From Isoetes taiwanensis (Eukaryota > Streptophyta > Lycopodiopsida > Isoetales > Isoetaceae), in assembly GCA_021234155.1 (NCBI GenBank), contig JAJEKV010000274.1, forward strand, positions 62,001 through 126,000: a stretch of DNA of 64,000 nt, given 5' to 3'. The translations under genes and the position numbers were made by a program. Positions 20,641-30,964 of this stretch are shown in pieces. Below the pieces are notes generated by a model. That model searched no databases, was not told the DNA's origin, and saw only the letters and a program-made list of their open reading frames with translations. How positions within the stretch are numbered: position 1 is the first letter of the stretch; each line of letters opens with the position of its first letter.

Positions 20641-23134
20641 GGGGAGGGTGGGTTTCAAAGAAAAGAGAATAGGGTACTGTTGAGAGAGAAGAGGAAGCGC
20701 CGATGAGACGTCGATGAAGAACCCCGCCTAATATAGCAATCACCCAGAGAAGGCATGCATGCATGCAAGACATGCATGCTCGCTCCTTCTAGAATGTCGA
20801 TCCGAGGGCTCGGATCGATGGCAATATTGAATAAGATTGTTTATGGCTGGAAATACCTTCCTAATGTAAAATCATCTTGGTACAAACCAAAGGATACATT
20901 CTGCAACTTTTCATGCTATGAGAGTACGAATTCCCAATGTGCAAACATAATTTGGTTTAAGCCTTTCCTGGAAAAATGAGATGATGGATTTGAACATGTC
21001 ATATCCATCTCAATAAATATTTGCCTATACTCTAGGGATGATATAAAATATGGCTTATCATATCCCCCTAGAAAAAACTAATAAAGGCAATGTAATTATT
21101 GAAGTATTGAAGGAATGGGAGCAGACTATCTTATATTTGGAAAGTAAGGTTGGTAGAATATGTCTAGTAGGAATTGAAAGGGCCAAGTCTTTTATCATCA
21201 AGCAATTGGTGCAAGAAGGAAGCTCGGATAAAAGAAAACAAATTTGAGTCCCGTATAAATCAATGACATATGATTCAATAGTCGAAAAGAGATGGATGCA
21301 ACAAGATTTATTTATATTGGGGCAGATAAGGCAGATAATACACCGATATTCATTTGCAAGAATTATATACGAAGTTAGCCTTAAATAGGATTGGTGGCCC
21401 TGACTTTGACTTGTGTGTGGATGAAGATGGGTTTCCAAGATCGCCACTAGCAATTATAAAGATAAACGTCCTCAAGACATGTAAAATATTGCTAGGAATG
21501 TAAGGGTTGGAAACTTGGGGTTACCTTATTTAACGGGAATGTACAAAGCATAGAAAAAAATTTAGATGGCTGACAAATGCATCAGAATGTATATTTTGGG
21601 ATATGGCTTGCTAATTGCGGATGTCATAAAATCATTCGTACCTACATTCATTGAGATATGCTATCAAGTGGACTCTACGGAATAAATACTAGATCTTTAT
21701 GGTGGATTAACTCAGTCGTAGATCTAGCTATCAACCTACCTGATAACATACACCGCACATGGGTGGCAAACATAGCAAGATGTTATAAATCAATACCATT
21801 ATTTGGTAATGATAGGATCACAACTATATGTGAAAAGCTCTTCTTAAAAGTATTTAAAAGAAAGTATCCTCAAAAGTTAATTGGATTTGAGAGAGCTTCA
21901 TCGTATAAATGTACATGGAGAAATAATACTCTGAAATCCAATAATAGCTTTGAGATAACTTTGAGGAATTGGTTGCAATAAACAATTATTTTCTTATTTT
22001 TTGTTACGCTCAAGTGGAGGCAGAGTATGGAAGCAAATAAGAGGCATCCATGTTCACCATTGTGGCGCAAAACTCATGTTCTATGAAGTTAACTTCATTA
22101 AGAGGTTGGCAAGGCTGGGTAAAATTGAATATTTCATTTTGTCCAAGGATGCATTTAGATACATGGATGATCTAAACATATTCAATAATCCACATATGGA
22201 TTTATTTGTTGACCCAAGACAGCTAAGGAATACTGACAACCCATGCTGGATTTACCCATTTGAATTCCTAGAGATAAAAAAGGAATAAACACCACAAATA
22301 TTTTTCCAATATGATTTGGGATTACAAAGATGTGATGTTCTGAACATGCATGTGCAGATTGTAGACCAAGTTCATGGATCTTATATCACGATTAACTTTG
22401 ATAAGAGGAGGTTGCTTCAGTTTCAGTTTATCCAATACATAAAGTTGGCATCTAGGAAAATTAGCCAATGCTATAATCTTATGATTCTCCAAGTGATTTT
22501 ATTATTGTATTTATGTAATCATCCCAAAGAATTCCTGGAAGAAACAAATAAGACAATCTGGGTGTTCAAAAAAAATAGTTTTTCTATACAAATGCTTATG
22601 AGTATTATTAAAAAGGCGATTGAGAGTGCAAATGTACCGGGGACTTCTATGGCAAAATATGACAGATATAAAAGTTATTTGGTTGAAAAGCTTACGGAAA
22701 TTGGAATATAAATCTTTTTTAAGATAGGTTCATGATCTTTTTATGCTCAGAAGGCCAGGGATAATTTATCGATTCTCCTATAAGTTCCTAATGAGTAGTA
22801 TATGGAAAAGAAAATGTAAGGTTTCTCAAATAATTAATTTGGAGCATGGTCTGCCACATGGCAATGACCTCCAAAGAGGAAAAAACCGACATCAAAATAT
22901 TTCTTCCATGTCTGAAGCCATGAATGAGGCCGATTTTTCCATAGAAGCATTCATGAGGTCGACCGATAGGTTTCCAGCTGAACATCTGGCTTATAGACCA
23001 GCTTTCTTGAACTGAGATGTGATGGTATCCAACAGTACAATCGCCAAGATCTGTGAGACCAAGCATCGATTTGCAGGTTAAAACTATTATTTGGTAGATT
23101 GGGAACATAAGTTCTGAAATCTGACCGAATCTAA

Positions 23135-23292
23135 TGAAAACTTCAGGACTCAATACAAAAAAGGAGCAATCAACTCATGCATTAATAAAAGGAGTAAACT
23201 GAAATACAATGCTATCATAAGGGGAGGTTTAAATAGACAAACATCAAACAACACATATCTCTCCTCAAAGATCGGAGGGATTAAAGGAACCG
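23135..23292 (-). repeat. Copia 3' LTR
   Basis: About 158 bp, matching 28,236-28,419 apart from a 26-bp deletion. On the plus strand it begins TGAAAACTTCAGGACTCAA and ends AAAGGAACCG. Confidence 0.85.
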
Positions 23293-23668
23293 CCTAAGTG
23301 ACCGATTTTGCATGCATGTGCCAGATCACTATGACACCATATTGATCAACATTCTTGCTTGGTGGAATGGGGGATCCTGCTCACAGTCTTGTTGTTCTCC
23401 TTCTTGAGTGGATTCACATGGAACCACATGAAGATTCTCACGATGAAGCTGAAACTTGTCACGGGGTAAAGGCTTGGTGAAGATATCTGCCACCATGTCA
23501 GCTGAGGCGCAGTGAGGAAGAATGATGTTTCCCTCTTGAACTTTTTTCACAAAGAAAATGGAACTTGACTTTAATATGCTTGCTTTTGTGGTGAAATTTG
23601 GAGTCTTTGCTCAAGGCAATGGCACTCATATTATCACAGAAGATGGTAATTGGTGGAGCTTGCCGAAG

Positions 23669-24420
23669 TCAGAGGTTCTCAGTGACTTTGATGAGCCATT
23701 CAGCTTCCTTGGTGGCTTCATATGCTGAAATGTACTCTGCTTCCGTGTTGGATTGTGATGTTACAGACTGCTTGCGGGAGCAACAGGAGATGGCATCGAA
23801 ACGCCGTATATCTACTCCGGGATGTGGTAAACCCGGACACATATCCGGGTTAACCACTGTTATGTCCGAGCTTACCACACTTTTGTTCGAGCTTACCACT
23901 ATTTTTTGGCCGGGAAAACCACGCGGTGAACTGAGCGTGGGACTGTGTTTTGGCATGTTGGTCTTTGAATAGAGCTTGCAATCAGCTTCTTAAACGGTTT
24001 AATATGGAGCAAACACCATTGGAATCGTCTTGCCAATCCCTAAAAACCTCATTCTATCAAGAGAGCAAATGATTTGAGCACGGACCAAGCAAGACCAGTG
24101 AAAAAACATGCAGAAACCATTGTCTTTTAAGCTTGAATTGAAACTGAGCAGTAGTGGTTAACCTGGACATGTATCCAGGTTAATCACATTCCGGAGTAGA
24201 TTTATGGCCATCCGATGGCACCATTGTTTATAAATAAAACACAGCCGCTGGTGGACTTGGTCTCATCATCATCACCTGTATAATCAGCATCAGAATAACC
24301 ATATAAGGTGTTGAGAGGGAATTCAGTGGGAGGGTATAGAGGAGTCCATAGTGAGAGGTGCCTTTTAAATAGCGGAGCACTCGTTTGAGTGCGTTCTAAT
24401 GAGCAAGACCCGGATTGCAC
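23669..24420 (-). pseudogene. Copia RNase H, split by an insertion
   Basis: The two parts are YSDADYTGDDDETKSTSGC followed by FINNGAIGW (ending near 24,205) and CCSRKQSVTSQSNTEAEYIS followed by AYEATKEAEWL (23,669-23,790). These are the Copia RNase H motifs 'DADWag...RkStsGy', 'W.SkkQ..vs.SstEAEY' and 'a..E..WL'. The TIR element at about 23,803-24,210 separates them. Downstream the frame at 23,329-23,550 reads ADMVADIFTKPLPRDKFQLH, the usual Copia C-terminus. Confidence 0.85.
23803..24210. mobile_element. TIR element inside Copia RNase H
   Basis: Ends ATCTACTCCGGGATGTGGT (left) and ACATTCCGGAGTAGAT (right) are inverted repeats that continue inward (AACCCGGACACATATCCGGG against CCTGGACATGTATCCAGG). 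The termini themselves contain short palindromes. It interrupts the RNase H frame, showing insertion after the Copia. The target duplication could not be resolved, so no superfamily is given. No coding capacity. Confidence 0.7.
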
Positions 24421-25344
24421 ATGAACCTGCTCAAGAAATTACCAGTAAAAGTCAAGCCGGGCCTAGTGGAGACCACGAAATGATTGAGGCAGCCAATGAT
24501 GCTGCGATATGGCATGATGCTCATGGCCTGTTTGTTCTTAACAGTGGTCGGGCAATGATCAAATGAAAGATGAAGGTCTGATTCCATTAAAGTGATGCAG
24601 CCATTGCATGATTCCATTTCAAACCTATGAAGAACATCAAGGGCATATTTTTCTTGATCAATCCAAAGCAAGTTGTTTGACGCGGTCTCGGGTGATCCAA
24701 AACCCCAGGCAACTATTGATTTTACCTAAATCATGCATCTTGAATTGATGAGCTAAGATAGCTTTGACTGAATTGAGATGCTCCAGGGAATTGCTCACAA
24801 GGATTGTGTGATCAATGTATAAACCCAACAGAACAAAACTGATTTCAGTGCCATAGATATAAATGTTTGTGGCTGAGTCTCCACTATGAAATCCTTTGGA
24901 AAGGAGAAAGGAATGCATCTTGGAGTACCAGCTCCGTTTAGCTTGCCGGAGCCCATAAAAGGGCTTTGTGCAGATGGCAAGCCGGGGGTGATATAGCCCT
25001 CCGGTCGTTGCAATACACTTCCTCTTGAAGGTCATCATAGAGAAATGCAGATTAGACGTCCATTTGGTGGACTTCCTAGATACCTATTGTGGCAAAAGCA
25101 AGCAAGATTCTGACGGAAGCAAGTTTAACCACAGGGGAATAAGTGTCCAAAAAATTCAAACCTTCAATTTGGGAGAAACCCCGAGCCACGAACCTAGCCT
25201 TGAAGTGGTCCAATGTGCCATCAGCCTTGGCTTTTGTTTTGTAGATCCATTTGGATGAAACAATGCGTCTGCCAGGAGGAGGAGGAGGGACAAACATCCA
25301 GGTGCCATTGCTGTGCAAGGCATCAATTTCGATGTCCATGACAA
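24396..25344 (-). pseudogene. Copia reverse transcriptase, broken
   Basis: Contains SNGTWMFVPPPPPGRRIVSS, KWIYKTKAKADGTLDHFKAR and FSQIEGLNFLDTYSPVVKLA, the N-terminal half of the Copia RT, then (after shifts) KPFYGLRQAKRSWYSKMHSF, VLLGLYIDHTILVSN (the 'YVDD' motif C altered to YIDH) and KYALDVLHRFEMESC. The loss of the catalytic DD pair and the several frames show it cannot function. Confidence 0.85.
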
Positions 25345-26021
25345 TTTTCTAGGCCTGAGCCTGCGGGTGATCCAGAGCTTGTGGCAGGATCACAGATGTC
25401 ATGGCGAGTGAAGGCAGCTTGGTGACATTGCAAGAGACGAAGGGTTGGTTTCCATCTTCGCATAGAGCATCTGACCGGCATAGGTGGTGCATGTAGATCG
25501 ATATCTCCTGCTACATGCGAGTCCCAGGATTCTGGTATATCAGTGGCAATGGGATCCAATGTCTCATGGTATTCCTGCAAGTCAGCAATGCAAGTAGGCT
25601 CCTGCTGGGGATGAGCATCCTCAAGGTCAGTAGAGGCTGGCACAAAAAAAAATATTAACTCTCTGAGACCAGGGAGTGGATGCAACAAGGAGGCACCTTT
25701 AAGGTGTTCAAAGAATTCCACATCACGACTATAGAAAATCTTTTTCGTCACATGATTGAAAAGCTTGTATTCTTTTTTGAGCAAGGAGTAGCCAACAAAG
25801 ATGGAAGGTGCGAGCAGAAAAGGCCAACTCCTGCTGGTTGTTTTAGGATAAGAGCATGGGCAAGGCAGTCCAAAACACAGAGGTGGCCCAAATCTGGTTG
25901 TTGCAATGTCCAGAGCTGAAAAGGGGTTTTCTTTTGAGGAGATCTTCGTGAGACAAGCCGATTGCGCAGGTACACTGCGGTGTGAATGGCCTCTGCCCAA
26001 AATGGAATGGGCAATTGTGCT

Positions 26022-26543
26022 TCAATAAGCAAACAACGTGCAATTGTCTTTCAAAGTCCAGTTCATCCATTTGGCAATACCATTTCGTTGTGGATTTCCA
26101 GCAACAGTGGTTCTATGCTCGATCCCCTTTGCTGCACAAAATTGCTCCATTTGATGAGAAGCGTATTCCCCTCCATTGTCACTCATCAAGCACTGAAGTG
26201 ATACCCCTTGCTGGGTGTCGATTTGAGCCACATACTGTTGAAAAGGAGAGAAAACTTCATGCTTAAATTTTAGAAAATACACCTGAGTGTAGCGAGAATA
26301 ATCGTCAATGAATGTCAAAAAATAGATAGATCCACCAAGAGAGCGTGGATGATGCCCTGGGATGTCAGAATGGACTCTTTGACCTGCAAATGATGCTCGA
26401 TTACTTTCTTGTGGGAATGGAGTTCTGTGGTGCTTGCCCATGGTACAAATGGTGCATTGAGACGGAAGATCTAGATGATCATCAATTTTTGTTACTGCTT
26501 TGGAACTCGTAGTGTAATGGATGCTTTCATTTCCTGTAGCCAC
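26022..26543 (-). pseudogene. Copia GAG-pre-integrase and integrase
   Basis: Shows the zinc-binding CTICTMGKHHRTPFP segment and the integrase core with catalytic residues in HSDIPGH, FIDDYSRYTQVYF, LMSDNGGEYASHQMEQFC and the downstream PQRNGIAKWMNWTL. The next block (AQLPIPFWAEAIHTAVYLRN) continues in another frame at 25,748-26,032. In an active element this enzyme would insert cDNA into the genome. Confidence 0.85.
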
Positions 26544-26586
26544 GGGTTTGAGAGTGTTATGTGAAGCACTAAGCTGTGGCTGTAAA

Positions 26587-27246
26587 TCAGGACAGCTTGT
26601 ATAAATTCCTATGTCTGCTCCCTATGGCAAAAATTTCTTTGGATGTGGAACTGATAACAGTGGCCTTTTGGACTGAAAAATGCACATCCATTCCTAAATC
26701 TGCCAACTGAACTATGCAAAGAAGATTTCGTCGAGGCCAGGCACATATAGCACATTGGAAACCACAATGGATGTACCTTGGTCCAAGATGACAGTGACGG
26801 CTTCCATTTGACTTGCTTGAAGAAGGTTCCCATTGCTGGCTTTGATGAGAAGGCATGTTGACAATGGTTTGAGATGACGAAAAATCCTTTGATGCCAGTC
26901 ATATATTGTGATGCCGCGGAATCCAGCCACCAGGTGCTTGCATCTCCTTGGGAGGCAACAATAGTCATAAAAGCTCCCGCAATCACAGAGGGTGGTTGGA
27001 TGATAGTGCACCCTGCATGTCCAATTTCTGTTTTTTCAGACGTAGCCTTTTCTGCCCGTGCTTGATCTGCAGCGAGTTTTCAACATTCTTCCTTAGGATG
27101 ACCTCTTCTTCGACAATATGTACATCGTGGCTTGCGAGAGTATGCTCTACTGCTATCCGCGACAGGACGTTCTCAGTGCGAAGCTTGTTGGTGAAGAGAG
27201 CCACCTGAAGTTTAGTGCTTTTGAGCCTAGTCTCTTCTTGTAACAC
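26587..27246 (-). pseudogene. Copia gag knuckle and protease region
   Basis: One frame carries a CCHC knuckle (CTYCRRRGHPKEEC, about 27,085-27,126). Downstream comes the aspartic protease region with WWLDSAASQYMTG, where the catalytic D(S/T)G triad reads DSA and is followed by the usual 'H(m/i)tg' type segment altered to QYMTG. Frames shift between these parts. Confidence 0.75.
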
Positions 27247-27268
27247 CTTAGCACTGACGTCTTCCCAG

Positions 27269-27577
27269 CAGTGATGACTTTATCATTCTCTAGCTGTTTC
27301 TAAACTATAGAAATGGTGGTGATTGTTTCCTATTTCCTTAACATTTTTATAGAAACGAATTTAGTAGAATTGGATGTCTTACCATAAAATTGAAGTTTTT
27401 ACTTCAAAATATCCATTAATTTGGCGAATCTAGTATAACTGGAATGCAATATTATCAAATTTTGGCGATTTTATAAAGTTTTTGAGTTTTGCATCCTAGT
27501 AAACCATCGAACCTAGATTTCAAAAACTGGTAAAATATAGCACTTTTACGAAGTTTCACACCTTAAAGTCATCATTG
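27269..27577. mobile_element. hAT-type MITE in Copia gag
   Basis: A 309-bp element with ends CAGTGATGACTTTA and TAAAGTCATCATTG (inverted, one mismatch), flanked by a perfect 8-bp direct repeat CTTCCCAG at 27,261-27,268 and 27,578-27,585. An 8-bp target duplication with CA...TG-type ends is the hAT superfamily signature. AT-rich interior, no ORF. It interrupts the gag region of the Copia, so it is younger than that insertion. Confidence 0.9.
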
Positions 27578-27689
27578 CTTCCCAGGTGAGATTCCTAGGA
27601 TGATTAGAGAGGACTACTATCAGATTGCCATATGCTAGTGAGAGACTGAAAAGCAGAGTCAAACAATTATCCTGCTCCATGTATCCTGA

Positions 27690-28202
27690 TCAGTTATCAC
27701 AGAGTTCTATGCTGTCCGATTCCTCCAACTGATCTATGATATTCTGCATTTTATCAATGTGGTCAGACACGGATTCTCCATCAATATATTTGGTGGCGTA
27801 TAACTGGTTATTGAGCATGATTTGGGTGGCCACAGTTTTGCTTTCGCACATACGGAACAATTTTGCCCAACACTCATGCGCGCTTTGAGAGACTTTGAGT
27901 CGATTGAGGATGGTATGGTGCCGGCTGCAAATAAGATGGGAGTGCGCCTTTGAATCCTTTGCCATCCACTTCTTTAGCTTCCCTGGATCTCCTACTGGCT
28001 TTGCCTCAATACCATTCACCACTGCCCATAATCTTGCAGCCTCAAGGAAAGTCTTCATTTGATATTTCCACATGTGGAAATTCGTCCCTTTGAAGCGCTC
28101 AATGCCATAAGCCTTTAATCCTTTGGCAGGATCAAAAGTTTCAGGTGATGCAGGGGAAGACTTTGCTGCGGTAACTGCCGAGGCGGTTGAATCGATAGCC
28201 AT
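27690..28202 (-). pseudogene. Copia gag, N-terminal part
   Basis: A 170-codon open frame beginning with ATG at 28,202, 20 bases inside the primer-binding site, and reading MAIDSTASAVTAAKSSPASP, then FKGTNFHMWKYQMKTFLEAA, FRMCESKTVATQIMLNNQLY and SVSDHIDKMQNIIDQL. This is the Copia gag (UBN2/retrotran_gag type) pattern 'f.G.ny..Wk..m...L....lw..v'. It stops early (stop at 27,690) about 110 bp before the hAT MITE; the rest of gag is missing or shifted. Confidence 0.85.
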
Positions 28203-28221
28203 TCCTTCTATCCTTCACGCT

Positions 28222-28235
28222 GGGCTCTGATACCA
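28222..28235 (-). promoter_or_regulatory. Copia primer-binding site (initiator Met tRNA)
   Basis: On the minus strand TGGTATCAGAGCCC lies directly next to the 5' LTR end. It is complementary to the 3' end of plant initiator methionine tRNA, the standard Copia minus-strand primer. Confidence 0.9.
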
Positions 28236-28419
28236 TCAAAACCTTAGGACTCAACACAGAAAAGGAGTAATCAACTCATGCATTGATAAAAGGAGTAAAT
28301 TGAAATACAATGCTGAAAACCTCTCAGATGATCCTCTCATATCATAAGAAGAGGTTTAAATAGACAAACATCAAACAACACAGATCTCTTCTCAAAGTTC
28401 GGAGGGATTAAAGGAACCG
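28236..28419 (-). repeat. Copia 5' LTR
   Basis: 184 bp, ending (minus sense) at the primer-binding site. It matches 23,135-23,292 and retains about 26 bp (ACCTCTCAGATGATCCTC region) absent from that copy. Confidence 0.85.
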
Positions 28420-29220
28420 TGTAAAATACTAAACTGAAATGTGAAAAATTTATTGGAAGGAAGTGTATCTAATTCAAGATTAAGAATCAAAATCTTAACG
28501 TGATTTTTATTGCTGGACTTTACTTATAGAGCTTACTGATAATCAGAAAGCTCTGGGGCATGGTTTGGAGTATAGCAAAAAAATAAAGAAAAACGTATAG
28601 AATAAAAGAGATAAATGAGGATACTACTTCTGAGGCAGCTTGTAAATGCTCAATACCTTTGCAGATGCAATCTGGTAGGCATTTTAGGGAAGGTTTGTTT
28701 TAGAAAAACGTCAAACTTTTATCGAGCTGTGATTGATGTGGATTAGTAACTCTTTTTACATGATAGAACATTTTGCATGGCATTAAGGTATTTGGGGTAT
28801 AACTTGAAGAGAAAATTTGAGTTTCAGCACATTGCATGATTCAGTAGACTATCTTAAGTACTCTTTGATATTCATGACACCAATAACAAGGGGGATTTCA
28901 TAAAAAGCACTGACACCTGTCTATCCATTCCATGCGTCTGTACTAACACATGTTCTTTGGTTTGGATGGTAGCAAGTCAGCTTTTTCCACTTGGATACGA
29001 GAAGATAAAATTTGAGTGCAAATCAAATTACGATCATGCTTTGCTTTTTGCTTTTGATGCATGAAAAATGGGAAGATGCTCAAATATATGATTCTGTAAG
29101 AAATAAACACTCATTCCCATGGTAAGATTTTGCATTGCTAACTAAAATATAGATCCCTTATTGGGAAGTTGCTAGGAAATGGCATATACATACATACATA
29201 TCGCTTCATATAAATTTACA
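28420..29220. repeat. long direct repeat, right copy
   Basis: Matches 16,559-17,328 in the same orientation over its whole length (for example CTCTGGGGCATGGTTTGGAG in both). It starts TGTAAAATACTAAA directly at the Copia LTR edge and ends AAATTTACA. A small extra segment near 29,152-29,170 (TAGATCCCTTATTGGG) is missing in the left copy. Confidence 0.8.
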
Positions 29221-29221
29221 T

Positions 29222-29757
29222 TAGGCTCGCGCGCATGATATATTGCGATCCTGGCCATTGAGAGCAGAAATGGACGACCCAGATTGGCTGGTGGGAATTG
29301 ACATATTTGGGCACATCTAGATCGTTAGTTGAGATGAGGTGGATGATCTTACGGTCCATATTCATCCACCACGCGCATGATATACAATTTGCGATCCTGG
29401 CCATTGAGGGCAAAAATAGACGTCCCACATTAGCTAGTGGGAATTGACATATTTGGGCGCATCTAGACCGTTAGTTGAGATGAGGTGGATGATCCTACGA
29501 TCCATATTGATTCACCACGTGGCACGATCCTGATTGTTGGTCCAAGATCATACGGCTCACGTCGATTTAGATATATGCCACATGACGCGATTTTGGCCCT
29601 TGATCGGATCCAAGATCCTACGGCTCACGTTGCATGCTCGGATTGGCTGGTGGAAATTGATATATATGGGCACATCTAGACCGTTAGTTGAGATAAGGTG
29701 GACGATCCTACAGTCCATATTGATCCACCACGCGACGCGATCCTGATCGTTGGTCCG
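29222..29757. repeat. satellite-like tandem repeat
   Basis: Three to four diverged copies of a unit of about 155-200 bp. Recurrent blocks are CGCGATCCTGGCCATTG, GGGAATTGACATATTTGGGC, CATCTAGACCGTTAGTTGAG and TGGATGATCCTACG. The open frames in it are by-products. It directly abuts the right 800-bp repeat. Confidence 0.75.
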
Positions 29758-30199
29758 AAGTACTAAACAGAAAGAAATTCCTTACCTGCCAATCTAGGAT
29801 GCTGAATTGAAGGTAAAATTGCCATGAAATTAGAATCACAATGTCCGTTCTTCCACTTGATTTTCAAGTTTAGAGAGCGTAACACGTGGCACAACCTGAT
29901 TGGAGATGGAGCCAGAAAGTCAGGTAAGGATTCTTTCCGTAAATAGGAAAGTTCATTTACGTGGTTTCTCTGACGTGGAAACCTGCCGACGCACACCAGG
30001 CAGGTTGATATGTCAAGAAAGTCACCTAAATGAACTTCCCTATAACGTGGAGGACTATTAGGCGTCGATTCTGTGCCACGTGTTGCCGATCTTGCGCCAA
30101 CACTCAAGGCAGAGCTACCAAACTTGTGATAATCGAGCTGTGGATATATAGTTTTGGTTGGTTAATTAAGTGGATTAATTTCCCTTGCGAGCCTCTTAT

Positions 30200-30276
30200 G
30201 GTAGATAAACAGGCGAGCTCGGGACTATTTATATGCAAGGACTGTTTATGGTACCGGGCTCGCCTGTTTATCTACC
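30200..30276. repeat. perfect 19-bp stem hairpin
   Basis: GGTAGATAAACAGGCGAGC at 30,200-30,218 and its exact reverse complement at 30,258-30,276. The flanking stretch up to about 30,345 repeats the GATAAACAG and GGGCTCG words in both orientations, so a larger foldback element of about 160 bp is likely. Confidence 0.7.
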
Positions 30277-30829
30277 AGGCTCGACAAGCGAGCCGGAGAC
30301 CATAAACAGTCACGACAGATAAACAGTCCCGGGCTCCCTATTTATCTGCTATAACAGGCTCGCAGACTAACCCCCTCGTAAACTCTGTGCACTAACCTCC
30401 TCGTAAACTTTGGGCCAGCGCAATGTTACTACCTCTTTCCAATAAATGCTCAGCCCCGGTTCCTAAATGACATCAGTACGAATTTGCATTCCTTTAGGCA
30501 ATTGCATTATATCTAAACATATATAATTCTCCTAGGAAGATGCTTTTGGCATATTCGTCTGTTATTCTTATTTCTGAGATCGACACGTAAGCTTAGTGGG
30601 TTTCTGAGGAAAAAATATACATTACAAAAAAAAAATCCGAAAAAATTGTTGCCTGATGTGTCGGTTTGAGAAGACAGGAGTGTGCACGATCGGATCTCGG
30701 CACAGCTGCAAGGTAGGAATTGGGTCGAGTGGATGTGGAGCAGATTCATTCCTGGGTGGCCGGACGGTAAGATCATTTATATGAATATGTGTCGTTTTTT
30801 GTGTTTCTTTGATAGCGATGGTCGTATTA

Positions 30830-30900
30830 CATGGATATGGATATGGATATGGATAAGTATGATAGTTAATATTGGATTGGATTGGATTGGATTGGATTTG
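30830..30900. repeat. (GGATAT)n and (ATTGG)n microsatellites
   Basis: Four GGATAT units near 30,832-30,855 and four to five ATTGG units near 30,874-30,897. Confidence 0.8.
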
Positions 30901-30964
30901 ATAGCGATGGTTGTATTACATAGATGAAGCTGAACTAATCTAGAACGTGGAAGAAACATTGCAG

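Larger units (their letters stand above)
18240..22760 (+). pseudogene. decayed Penelope-like retroelement coding region
   Basis: Pieces of a large protein in shifting frames. The early part includes NRWPN-type stretches, a Cys/His cluster near 19,115 (YCRCPHPQNTCTYKG), and an Arg/Gly-rich tract at about 19,500-19,760 in the frame reading RGGYRGRCNHTFGRG. The late part is a reverse transcriptase: GLPYLTGMYKA-HK then KFRWLTNAS (about 21,510-21,575, with a shift), LWWINSVVDLAINLPD, IARCYKSIPLFG (motif A, about 21,768-21,803), IRGIHVHHCGAKLMFYEVNF (motif B region, near 22,041) and FRYMDDLNIFNN (motif C, near 22,155). The 'KxHK' block before the palm and a motif A of the form '(D/N)xxxxYxSIP' resemble Penelope-like and telomerase RTs rather than LINE or LTR RTs. 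No GIY-YIG endonuclease was recognised. Inactive here. Confidence 0.6.
23135..28419 (-). mobile_element. Ty1/Copia LTR retrotransposon, decayed
   Basis: Minus-strand element with LTRs at 28,236-28,419 (5') and 23,135-23,292 (3'), a primer-binding site directly inside the 5' LTR, and coding remnants in the order gag, protease, integrase, reverse transcriptase, RNase H, which is the Copia order. Frames are broken in many places. The 5' LTR has about 26 bp lacking in the 3' LTR. Two TIR elements are inserted in it (27,269-27,577 and about 23,803-24,210). Candidate 5-bp flanks are TCTAA (left) and TGTAA (right), one mismatch apart. The right flank coincides with the start of the 28,420-29,220 repeat. 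Confidence 0.9.

Noticed and set aside
16559-29220. Single LTR retrotransposon defined by the 770-800 bp repeats
   Set aside because: No integrase or Gypsy/Copia order is associated with these repeats (the Copia inside has its own LTRs), and no target duplication was found.
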